From contig JAVCCG010000151.1 in assembly GCA_030765605.1 (NCBI GenBank), forward strand, positions 1 through 39,934: 39,934 nucleotides of DNA, given 5' to 3'. A program made the position numbers and the translations under genes. The notes below the pieces were generated by a model. That model did not search any database and was not told where the DNA came from. It saw only the letters and a list, made by a program, of their open reading frames with translations. Origin of the DNA: Candidatus Alcyoniella australis (GTDB lineage: Bacteria > Lernaellota > Lernaellaia > JAVCCG01 > Alcyoniellaceae). Shown here piece after piece: positions 8,445-15,376 of this stretch (the stretch's first letter is position 1; every line of letters starts with the position of its first letter).

Positions 8445-8650
8445 GGGACACGATACTTAATTATTGCCAAACATCCTGTTTCTGTTATCTTTTTCCCATG
8501 ACACGTATAGCGCGAGTGGTGGCCCCCGGGATTCCTCATCATATTACCCAACAGAGTTTTGGGGACACGAAACTTAATTGACTGTTGACGCTATAAAACT
8601 ATTAGTGCTTATCTACCAGTTACTTTTAACATAATTAAGTATCATGTCCC
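8445..8650. mobile_element. Relic of a REP-associated tyrosine transposase (RAYT) element
   Basis: Three copies of an 18-nt end motif occur: GGGACACGATACTTAATT at 8445-8462, GGGACACGAAACTTAATT at 8562-8579, and the inverse of GGGACATGATACTTAATT at 8633-8650. A fourth (GGGACACCATCCTTAATT) is at 9962-9979. Such sequences are typically found beside RAYT (IS200/IS605-like Y1) genes. Between the first two lies the N-terminus of the transposase itself, with the rest deleted. Confidence 0.7.
8498..8581 (+). pseudogene. N-terminal stub of a RAYT (Y1) transposase
   Basis: The first 18 codons read MTRIARVVAPGIPHHITQ, the hallmark N-terminus of REP-associated tyrosine transposases, including the HxxQ start of the Y1 domain. 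The frame then runs into a copy of the element's own end motif and stops after 27 codons, where a full protein has over 200 residues. The HUH motif and catalytic Tyr are gone, so it is inactive. Confidence 0.75.
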
Positions 8651-8728
8651 AAAACTCCCCCAAAATTCCCCTTCGGCAATCACCTGCGCCAGGGCCTTCT
8701 CCGCTCGTCGACGGGGCTCGATCAGCCA

Positions 8729-8860
8729 TTAAATTGTGTCGGCCTCGACGCTCATCAGGCGCTCCTCCGCTACCCTGAGAAGCTCTCTGGGCAAATCGAT
8801 ATTCCCGTCCTCGACCTGCTTGCACGAAAATGCCAAAGCCTGCATCGTAGTCTCGACCAT
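8729..8860 (-). CDS. 43-residue ORF, antitoxin-like, probably truncated
   Basis: Starts METTM-like (MVETTMQALAFSCKQVEDG, then IDLPRELL) with a perfect AGGAGG at 8868-8873, 7 nt from the ATG. The layout (MQAL-F, VEDG-I-LP) resembles short antitoxin-type proteins that begin MQ-ALEF and continue KDGxIxIP. It stops at TAA (8729-8731), but the same frame continues openly as WLIEPRRRAEKALAQVIAEG to a second stop next to the inverse RAYT end at 8650. A nonsense mutation in a slightly longer gene (about 70 residues) is likely. No partner toxin gene is seen. Confidence 0.45.
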   Translation of the reverse strand: MVETTMQALAFSCKQVEDGNIDLPRELLRVAEERLMSVEADTI

Positions 8861-9096
8861 CGCCTCGCCTCCTAGTTGAATGAGTCTGCAAACCCATTTT
8901 CTCCGAGAAACGGGCGATGGTCACCTCTAACCAGGGCCGACCGCCTGCTCGTACACCACGTCAGTGGACACGACCCTCCTCTAATTTTTGGGGCGCGTTG
9001 CGACCCCGTAATCATGTGGGTGGTTACATCGTAACCGACCCGTGGGAGATCAGCCCGCTTTCATGAATACACTTTTTATAGGGCATGGCTGCTGCT

Positions 9097-9164
9097 GGGT
9101 TCCGCAGGACTTATCCGGTGGCGAAGACAGGGAAAGTCCTGAATCGGAGCCCGGCGGCTACGCC
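9097..9164 (+). other. Candidate structured RNA or short hairpin cluster
   Basis: GGGTTCCG (9097-9104) pairs with CGGAGCCC (9145-9152) with one G-U. Inside, AGGACT (9106-9111) pairs with AGTCCT (9135-9140), leaving a 23-nt loop. A small hairpin GGCG/CGCC follows at 9153-9164. The same bases also allow a 37-codon ORF (9063-9176, ending GGYARPL), so RNA versus peptide cannot be decided by eye. Otherwise 8861-9180 shows nothing recognisable. Confidence 0.3.
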
Positions 9165-9180
9165 CGCCCGCTATGAAGGA

Positions 9181-9570
9181 TTAAGAGCAATCTCCGTAGC
9201 GGAGCCCCTTTGTCACATTGTAGGTGTCGCCGTCGTCCCAATCTGCCATGTTGGGTGTCCCCAGATGGTAGGTGAACGTGACTGGCGTCCCTGTTCTCGA
9301 GTAGGTCTGAAGCCCGGCTTTTGGCGTCCCGTAGGCGCTGTTGTGCGAGTTCTTCGGACACGTCATGCCCATTGCCCAGCCTCCGTCGCCGACATCCATT
9401 TCCCAGATGGCGAAGATGCGATCGTTCGTTGAGGATGTGAAAGTGCCGGTTTGCCCGTTTGTCAACTGTTTACCCGTCGACAGATTATCGAAACTCTCGC
9501 AGTGGACATCCGTGCACGTGATTGTGCTGCCTGTTTTGTTAACAACTTTGAAAATTACTCGGTCATCCAT
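9181..9570 (-). CDS. Small beta-rich protein, possibly aegerolysin-like
   Basis: A 129-residue protein beginning MDDRVIFKVVNKTGSTI. The ATG at 9570 is chosen over 9606 because AAGGGGA lies at 9577-9583, 6 nt upstream. The opening VxNKTGxT, a mid-region TNGQTGTFTSS, and WAMGMTCPKNSHN followed by a Thr-rich VTFTYHLG strand pattern recall aegerolysins such as Cry34-type and fungal proteins: small secreted beta-sandwich proteins without signal peptides that bind membrane lipids. Similarity is by eye and weak. Aegerolysins often need a MACPF or Cry35-type partner, and none is here. It stands alone between mobile-element relics, and a lateral origin is likely. Confidence 0.5.
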   Translation of the reverse strand: MDDRVIFKVVNKTGSTITCTDVHCESFDNLSTGKQLTNGQTGTFTSSTNDRIFAIWEMDVGDGGWAMGMTCPKNSHNSAYGTPKAGLQTYSRTGTPVTFTYHLGTPNMADWDDGDTYNVTKGLRYGDCS

Positions 9571-9661
9571 GATTCGTCCCCTTATAAATATGATGTTTAG
9601 ACGCACTTAACGTTATAGTAAATATTTATTACTCCGTCAATTGTTTTTTTTGTGCGTGTAG

Positions 9662-9702
9662 GTAGCACATAAACTGTCCTGGTCTGTAGCACAAGGTTTG
9701 TC
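9662..9702 (+). repeat. Paired direct repeats at the left end of an IS
   Basis: GTAGCACATAAACTGTCC (9662-9679) and GTAGCACAAGGTTTGTCC (9685-9702) are two related 18-nt units 23 nt apart, immediately before the transposase stub. They look like terminal transposase-binding sites of the insertion sequence. Confidence 0.55.
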
Positions 9703-9732
9703 CGGTTCATGATCGTTGATGGGAGGGCGGTC

Positions 9733-9960
9733 ATGAGGCGAACGCAGATGCTGCAGGAGATCAGGAAGATGCGTTTTGAGAAAGTTTTGTCGACCTGGAC
9801 CGAGAGGAAGATCACGCAGGATGAGGCGGCGTTGATGCTGGGCGTCTGTTCCAGGACGTTTCGGCGCTACATCCATCGCTACGAAGACAGCGGAGTCCAA
9901 GGGTTGCTCGACAAACGTCTGACCCAGGCCTCGGCCCGCAGAGCGCCGGTGGGGAGTTAG
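9733..9960 (+). pseudogene. Truncated ISNCY-type transposase (N-terminal HTH only)
   Basis: About 75 residues starting MRRTQMLQEIRKMRF, with the helix-turn-helix ITQDEAALMLGVCSRTFRRYI and RYEDSGVQGLLDKRL, the typical N-terminus of ISNCY-family transposases (normally over 400 residues). The ATG at 9733 has GGGAGG at 9721-9726; an earlier ATG at 9709 is possible. The frame ends at VGS-stop exactly where a RAYT-type end motif begins (9962), so another element cut the gene. The DDE domain is missing. Confidence 0.75.
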
Positions 9961-10015
9961 GGGGACACCATCCTTAATTCTAAACAGCCAATTCACAACA
10001 AATTCAGCGTGCGAG

Positions 10016-10113
10016 CGTAGATTCTTCGGCCAAGGGCCTCAGAATGACAAATGGCGTATGATACTAGTCAGATAGAAGTTAGCTGTCATCCTGAGCAAAG
10101 CGAAGAATCTACG
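10016..10113. repeat. Inverted-repeat MITE with GTCATCCTGAGC-type arms
   Basis: CGTAGATTCTTCG (10016-10028) is the exact inverse of CGAAGAATCTACG (10101-10113), and CCTCAGAATGACA (10038-10050) mirrors TGTCATCCTGAG (10084-10095). The arm sequence TGTCATxCTGAGCxAAGCGAAGAATC is a widespread short repeat in bacterial genomes. The two arms and a 33-nt centre could fold as one long hairpin. Confidence 0.7.
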
Positions 10114-10719
10114 TTGTAGGGCCGTATTTCACCCGTCATGTAAGATGGCATTTGACACACATCCCCATCTCCTGGTAAAATATAGTGGTGCTCATTGAAA
10201 ACTAAATCTCGGACGGCGATTGGAAAATTACGCCTGAAGACGTGTAGTAGCCATAATGTTTTGCCGAGTTTTCCATGCGAATATTCAGCACTAGAATCAG
10301 CAACTTACAGACCGGCGAAAACTCAACCTATGCGATCAACTAAGCCCTGTCGTACTTGCCCGAAATTGCAGCGGAATCGCGGTTTTTTTCGAAAGATTAT
10401 CGCATGCGTGCGGTTTCAAGATTACCCTTATTAATCAGCAACTTGCGCGACAGGGGAAAGCAGTATATGAACATCGCATGGAGCCAAATCGCGATTACAC
10501 TGTAATTACAAGCACTATACGCGCTTCGTAACCTATACGAAATCTGTGATTTGAAATCCCAATTCGCATGCAAGTCCTAAAGTATTTTACCAAGGGTGGG
10601 CTGTTAAGCCGTTGATTAGTAGAGACAAAACCGGGTAAAATAGCGAAATCCGGCATGTAAAGTATCACTTGACCTTCGCGTGCGACTGGCCTGAAAAGGC
10701 AGCAAAATTTTAGCGGCGG
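10114..10719. other. About 600 bp without a recognisable gene
   Basis: Mixed AT-rich sequence with only short, unconvincing ORFs. The 12-mer AATCAGCAACTT appears twice (near 10296 and 10434). I see no promoter, RNA gene or domain here. It closes the accessory zone before the SDR gene. Confidence 0.5.
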
Positions 10720-11634
10720 CTAATCGGCCTTGGGCAGTAGGGATTCGTAGTGCACGCCGGTCAGCTCGCAGCTCACGTCCCACAGTCGGGATGCGGTCTG
10801 CTCGTCATGGGAGCGCTTGTTGGATTCGACCCGTTTGGGATGGCCCCGCAGCTCGCCGATGCCCTTGGGGCCGTAGTACTCGCCGCCGCGCACCTGCGGC
10901 ATGGTCGCCGCAAACAGCGAGGGCCAGGCGCCATGCTCCGGGGTCTGGGCCAGGATCGGATTGAAGATCACCGCCAGCCAGTAGTATTTCTGAAGGTTGG
11001 TGGAGGCCCATCCAGGGTGGGCGGCCACGGCGATGGTCGGCGCGTCGATCGCCTCGAGCCTGCGCTGAAGTTCGTAAATAAACAGCAGGTTGGCAAGCTT
11101 GCTCTGGCCGTAGGCGCTCCATTTGGCGTAGCGTTTGCGCTCCCAGTGCAGGTCGTCGAAATCGACTTTGCCCACGCGGTGGCCGCCGCTGGAGACCGAC
11201 ATTACACGCGAATTGGGCGTGGCCAGCAGCAGCGGCATGAGCAGGCCGTCGAGGGCGAAGTGCCCCAGGTGGTTGGTGCCGATCTGCAACTCAAAGCCAT
11301 CGGCGGTCTTGCCATAGGGCGGGACCATTACCCCGGCGTTGTTGAGCAACAGGTCCAGCCGCTGGTTATCCTTGACGAATCCGGCTGCGAATGCGCGTAC
11401 CGACTCGAGGTTCGACAGGTCGAGCTCCGCGAGTTCAACCTGGGCATCGGCATGCTCGGACCTGATCGCGTCCAGCGCCTGTTGGCCCTTTTCCTGGTTG
11501 CGGCAGGCAAGCACCACCCGTGCGCCGTGGCCGGCCAATGCCCGCGCGGATTGGAACCCCAGGCCGCTGTTGGCGCCGGTTATCAACGCGGTGCGGCCTT
11601 TTTGGGAAGGGATATCAGCGGCAGTCCACTTCAT
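10720..11634 (-). CDS. Short-chain dehydrogenase/reductase (retinol dehydrogenase-like)
   Basis: A 304-residue classical SDR that oxidises or reduces alcohol/carbonyl groups with NAD(P)(H). Motifs (from the second ATG) are the cofactor-binding TGANSGLG (19-26), NNAG (98-101), the catalytic Ser in SVSSGG, and YGQSK (Tyr175, Lys179). The sequence around HPGWASTNL and the length fit the RDH/protochlorophyllide-reductase-like subgroup. Of two ATGs, 11634 is preferred over 11640 because AAGGAG (11642-11647) sits 7 nt before it but only 1 nt before the other. Divergent from the metallophosphoesterase, sharing a short control region with a palindrome. Confidence 0.9.
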   Translation of the reverse strand: MKWTAADIPSQKGRTALITGANSGLGFQSARALAGHGARVVLACRNQEKGQQALDAIRSEHADAQVELAELDLSNLESVRAFAAGFVKDNQRLDLLLNNAGVMVPPYGKTADGFELQIGTNHLGHFALDGLLMPLLLATPNSRVMSVSSGGHRVGKVDFDDLHWERKRYAKWSAYGQSKLANLLFIYELQRRLEAIDAPTIAVAAHPGWASTNLQKYYWLAVIFNPILAQTPEHGAWPSLFAATMPQVRGGEYYGPKGIGELRGHPKRVESNKRSHDEQTASRLWDVSCELTGVHYESLLPKAD

Positions 11635-11684
11635 CTTCATGCTCCTTTTACCGCGTCTGTACGCCGACGCGTTGCCAAAGCAGT

Positions 11685-11697
11685 CTACACTGTGTAG
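11685..11697. promoter_or_regulatory. Palindrome CTACAC-T-GTGTAG in a divergent promoter region
   Basis: Perfect 6-bp arms around one base, between the SDR start (11634) and the metallophosphoesterase start (11736). The position suits an operator controlling both genes; no regulator gene is adjacent. Confidence 0.45.
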
Positions 11698-11735
11698 TTA
11701 AGAACGACCACAAGGCTGATCTGCGGAGGAGATAA

Positions 11736-12926
11736 ATGCCGCGCTGGTTGATGTTTCTGCTGTTCCTGATAATCGCCGCCGCGATCATGGCCGGGATGCA
11801 CTTCTACCTCTTTCGCCGACTGGTCGCTGACCCTGCGCTGCCCGCGGGCTGGCACTCTGCGGCCACAGCGTTGCTGATCGTGATGGCGCTCAGCGTGCCG
11901 CTTTCGTTCCTGGTGGTGCGCTTTTTAAGCGGTGTCGGCGCCAGGTTCCTGCTCTATCCGATCTACATCTGGCTCGGCGTGCTGTTCCTGACCTTCACCA
12001 TGCTGCTCGGTCTGGACCTGCTCAAGGTGCTGATTTGGTTCGGCTCGCGTCTGACCGGCTACGGCGCGATGCTCTACGACCCGGCGTACCGGGTGCTGAT
12101 CGCGCGGCTGTTGGCCGCGGCTGTGGCCGGGATCGTATTGGTGACAGCGATAGTGGCCGTGCACAACGGCCTGAGATCCCCGCAGGTCAAGCGTCTCGAG
12201 CTGCGGCTGGACAATCTGCCGCCCGAGTTCGACGGGTTCACCATCGCCCAGCTTAGCGACCTGCACTTAAGCCCGCTGTTGGGCCGCCGATGGCTCGAGG
12301 AGGTGGTCGCCGCGACCAACGCGCTTGAGCCCGACCTGGTGGCGATCACCGGCGATTTGGCCGACGGCACGGTGGCCCAACTGGGCAGCGACGCCGAGCC
12401 GATCGCCGGGCTCGAGGCGCCCCATGGCGTGTTCTTCGTCACCGGCAATCACGAGTATTTCTTCGACCTGGAGGGCTGGCTGAGCTTCCTGACGCAGCGC
12501 GGGGTGCGCGTGCTGCGCAACGAGCGGATCGAGCTGCTACGCGGCGACGCGGCCATCGACTTGGCGGGCGTGGACGACCATGACGGCCGCCATTTGGCAA
12601 GCGGACACGGGACCGACCTGGAGCAGGCGCTTGAGGGCCGCGACCCGCAACGCGCCGTTGTGTTGCTGGCCCATCAGCCGCGCGCGATCAAGCAGGCCTC
12701 GCAACTCGGGGTCGACCTGGTGCTCAGTGGACATACCCACGGCGGCCAGGTCTGGCCGTTCTACTACGCGGTCTATCTACAGCAGCCCTACATCAGCGGC
12801 CTGCACGAGCGCAACGGCACGCAGCTCTACGTAAGTCACGGCACCGGATTTTGGGGGCCGCCGATGCGCCTGGGCACTACTGCGGAGATCACCCTGATCA
12901 CCCTGCGACAACCCGAGCAACCTTGA
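11736..12926 (+). CDS. Membrane-anchored metallophosphoesterase (YkuE/YaeI-like)
   Basis: A 396-residue protein with four N-terminal TM segments (about 4-27, 41-63, 73-100, 118-142) and a C-terminal calcineurin-like phosphoesterase domain. Metal ligands are visible in order: SDLHL (D175, H177), GDLAD (D207), GNHE (N238, H239), AHQP (H313) and GHTHGGQ (H333, H335). This arrangement is typical of the YkuE/YaeI group, which acts on phospholipid-linked pyrophosphates such as UDP-diacylglucosamine; the substrate here is not known. The ATG has GGAGGA 5 nt upstream. Confidence 0.9.
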   Translation: MPRWLMFLLFLIIAAAIMAGMHFYLFRRLVADPALPAGWHSAATALLIVMALSVPLSFLVVRFLSGVGARFLLYPIYIWLGVLFLTFTMLLGLDLLKVLIWFGSRLTGYGAMLYDPAYRVLIARLLAAAVAGIVLVTAIVAVHNGLRSPQVKRLELRLDNLPPEFDGFTIAQLSDLHLSPLLGRRWLEEVVAATNALEPDLVAITGDLADGTVAQLGSDAEPIAGLEAPHGVFFVTGNHEYFFDLEGWLSFLTQRGVRVLRNERIELLRGDAAIDLAGVDDHDGRHLASGHGTDLEQALEGRDPQRAVVLLAHQPRAIKQASQLGVDLVLSGHTHGGQVWPFYYAVYLQQPYISGLHERNGTQLYVSHGTGFWGPPMRLGTTAEITLITLRQPEQP

Positions 12927-12945
12927 GGCATTGCAAAACACGCGC

Positions 12946-12960
12946 CCGGCTTGGAGCCGG
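12946..12960 (-). repeat. REP-like hairpin, minus-strand copy
   Basis: CCGGCT-TGG-AGCCGG. Its complement plus tail (CCGGCTCCAAGCCGGGCGCG) differs from the copy at 2693 by one base over that length. It sits between two convergent genes. Confidence 0.6.
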
Positions 12961-12973
12961 CGGCACGACTCGC

Positions 12974-13017
12974 GAGCCTCTACACAAAGATCGTTTTAAC
13001 GACCTTTAGCCCGCACC
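12974..13017 (-). repeat. Structured-repeat end, copy D
   Basis: The hairpin AAAGATCGTT-TT-AACGACCTTT (12986-13007, one mismatch) is flanked by GAGCCTCTACAC and AGCCCGCACC. Flanks and hairpin match the copy at 25072-25118 and, in position and flanks only, those at 410-450 and 24460-24500. It lies between the 3' ends of convergent genes, where it could also end transcription. Confidence 0.65.
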
Positions 13018-13023
13018 ATTTTT

Positions 13024-13665
13024 TTAAATCCAGCCCAGGACGCCCATGAACAGGCCGTATCCGATCACGTCAAGGGCCCACATCGCCGCCACCACGGTGA
13101 TCTGCTTTTTGCGCGATGGCATGTCGTGCACCCAGAACGAGAAGAACATGTACAGCGAGTAGCCGATGATGATGATCAGGAACGGGCAGTACCAGTTCCA
13201 ATACCAGTACTCCCAGACCAGCGCGCCCCAAAGGTTGAGCACGATTTCAATCGCCACGCACAGCACCGAGTTGAACAGCGCGTAGAATATGCGGTTGTTG
13301 ATGCCGAGGATCTTCTTGTTTTTATCCGCGGGCAGGACCTTGGCAAAGACCACGCCCATAAAGGCGAACATCAGGCAGATCTCGATGTTGAGCCCCACGG
13401 TGATCAGATACGCGCTGTCCCCCGGCGCGGTCCACAGCGCGGAGTGCTGGCTGAAGTGCAGCCACAGGCCGTTGAGCATCTCGATAAAGAACTCCAGGCC
13501 GTAAAACGCCAGGCCCGCGAGCACCACGTTGTAGTTCTTGCGCGAGATCTCGTTGAAGTAGATGTAGAAGACCATCACGAGGATCGGCACCAGGTACCAT
13601 TGGAAATAGAGCGGGCTGCGCAGATTGGCCAGGGCCTGCAACGTGGCGTTGGTAAAGTCCGGCAT
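13024..13665 (-). CDS. 6-TM membrane protein, function unknown
   Basis: A 213-residue, very aromatic membrane protein with about six TM segments. Notable blocks are LVPILVMVFYIYFNE, a TM with two acidic residues (YGLEFFIEMLNGLW), AIEIVLNLWGALVWEYWYWNWY and a Pro-Ser-Arg-rich loop. The ATG at 13665 is 6 nt from AAGGGGG and is preferred over the ATG just before it (13668). It is transcribed alone, convergent with the metallophosphoesterase. I do not recognise a family; charged residues inside helices suggest a transporter or an enzyme rather than a scaffold. Confidence 0.8.
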   Translation of the reverse strand: MPDFTNATLQALANLRSPLYFQWYLVPILVMVFYIYFNEISRKNYNVVLAGLAFYGLEFFIEMLNGLWLHFSQHSALWTAPGDSAYLITVGLNIEICLMFAFMGVVFAKVLPADKNKKILGINNRIFYALFNSVLCVAIEIVLNLWGALVWEYWYWNWYCPFLIIIIGYSLYMFFSFWVHDMPSRKKQITVVAAMWALDVIGYGLFMGVLGWI

Positions 13666-13741
13666 CATTAACCCCCTTCGGTTCGGGTCGATACGATTGA
13701 GGTAGGTTTATTGTATCGCCCGCAGGCGTTGAAAACGAAAC

Positions 13742-15376
13742 TCAAACGGCGCTGTCGAGCCGTTGGAGCAGCCGGGTGAATTGTTCGCTGAAGCGTTGCA
13801 GCGGAAGCCGCGTCTGTCCGCGCAACAGTTCGCGCATCTGTTCGACGAAGCGCTGGGCGAGCAGCTCGGATTCGCTACGCACGCGCTCGCGGCTGCGGCG
13901 GATTACGAACATCGCGGCCATAATGTAATAGCCGATAAAGCCGATCACCGAGACCTCGACGTTCTCCAGGGTCAGCAGGCCCTCAAAGCCCGGGATCGCG
14001 ATCAGGCCCCAGGCTCGCAGCATCAGCAGCGCCGGATAGAACAACAGACAGACGAAGAACAGCAGGTAGAGGTAGACCGGCAGGTTGAGCAGCAGGCGTA
14101 GCGGCCAGGAGAACAGACGTTTGACCGGCTGGGCTAGGTGATCGTCGAGCAGCTGCTCCAGGTCCTGAAACGCCGCGCCCTGGTCGAGCAGCGGCTCGAG
14201 GGCCTCGGGATGCTCCAGGCGCAACGGCTCGAGGGTGCGGCGCTGGGCGCGCTCCAGGCGTTGTTCGAGGGTCTCGCCTCCCCAGCGCAGCAACGGGGCA
14301 AGATCGGAGGCCTCGGGCGGACGCTCGTCGTGGCTGCTCTTGCTGCGCAGCCTCAGCGGCCTGCGCGAGCTGATCCAGCGCAGGGCTCCGCTGATTGCCG
14401 AGACGCCGGCCAGCGAGCGTCCGGAGAGCGTCCACAGCTCCTCGCGCACGGCCGCCGCCACTCCCGAATGCCGAGCCAGTCGGGCTGACACGGCCTGGAA
14501 ATAGACGTCGCTGAACTGTTCCTCGAACGCCTCGTCGATCTGCTCGGGGGCCATTGCGCGCGCAAGCTCGCCGCCGATGTCCGGCAGCCGGTAGTGCTCG
14601 CGGATGCTGTTCGCGCCGCGGGATAGGGCCTGTTGCCGATTGTGGCGCTGGGCCACGGCCACGTCGTCGGCCGAGAGCTTGCGCAGCAGCTTGCTCTCGA
14701 GGCGCTTGAAATCCAGGCCGCGCTCAATGGAGTCGACCAGGTAGATCCGCCCGGCGTTGCCTTGATCCGCGGCGTCGACCCTGCGCTCGATGGTGGCGCG
14801 GAAATCGTCGCGCACTTGATCGATGTAATCGCCCAGCTCGTCGGCCTTGGTCAGCACGAACAGGATATGACGCAGGGACATCGCGCCGGACACGCTGTTA
14901 AAGGCGTTCCAGTAATCCACGTCCTTGTACTTGGCCGGGCTGGCCAGCAGCACCACGCCATCGGCAGCGCCGGCCCCCAGGGCCCGGGCGACCTGGGCCG
15001 CGTGGCTTTGGTAGCGGCTGTCGAAGTCCGGGCTGTCGATCAGGCACAGCCGACGGTGCGCCTCGCTTTGATGGTCGTGAAATCGCACCTTGAGCGGCAG
15101 GCCGCTGATGCGCGCCTCGAGCTCGGGACGCGCCGAGTGGTGGATGTAGGCTACGAAGCCGCTGGTCCCCTCGGCCGACTCCGGCGGCTCGGAGCTGACC
15201 TGCGTCTGGAGCAGGCTGTTGAGAAAAGTCGATTTGCCCACGTCCTTGCCGCCGAGCAGGAACCAGACCATCAGCTCATCGGCGCGATGGGCCGGGGCGA
15301 GCTGTGCGGGCCGGGGCGCGGCCAGCAGCTCGGCGAAAGCCTGGTTGATCTGTTCGAGCTTCTCGATCGGGTCCAT
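13742..15376 (-). CDS. Dynamin-like GTPase 2, membrane-anchored
   Basis: A 544-residue GTPase with P-loop GGKDVGKST (42-50), G3 DSPDFD (114-119) and G4 TKAD (176-179). A long, mainly alpha-helical region follows, then two adjacent TM segments (about 420-450 and 465-490) and a charged helical tail. P-loop GTPase, helical bundle and TM hairpin are the plan of bacterial dynamin-like proteins, which remodel or fuse membranes. The start is fixed by the TGATG overlap with the upstream partner; the frame is open further but overlaps that gene. Pairing of two different dynamin-like GTPases suggests a hetero-oligomer. Confidence 0.8.
   Translation of the reverse strand: MDPIEKLEQINQAFAELLAAPRPAQLAPAHRADELMVWFLLGGKDVGKSTFLNSLLQTQVSSEPPESAEGTSGFVAYIHHSARPELEARISGLPLKVRFHDHQSEAHRRLCLIDSPDFDSRYQSHAAQVARALGAGAADGVVLLASPAKYKDVDYWNAFNSVSGAMSLRHILFVLTKADELGDYIDQVRDDFRATIERRVDAADQGNAGRIYLVDSIERGLDFKRLESKLLRKLSADDVAVAQRHNRQQALSRGANSIREHYRLPDIGGELARAMAPEQIDEAFEEQFSDVYFQAVSARLARHSGVAAAVREELWTLSGRSLAGVSAISGALRWISSRRPLRLRSKSSHDERPPEASDLAPLLRWGGETLEQRLERAQRRTLEPLRLEHPEALEPLLDQGAAFQDLEQLLDDHLAQPVKRLFSWPLRLLLNLPVYLYLLFFVCLLFYPALLMLRAWGLIAIPGFEGLLTLENVEVSVIGFIGYYIMAAMFVIRRSRERVRSESELLAQRFVEQMRELLRGQTRLPLQRFSEQFTRLLQRLDSAV

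Noticed and set aside
9085-9432. 115-codon plus-strand ORF
   Set aside because: Antisense to the aegerolysin-like gene and overlapping the candidate hairpins; no recognisable domain.
10195-10434. 79-codon ORF in the gap before the SDR gene
   Set aside because: No ribosome-binding site, random-looking composition, no domain.
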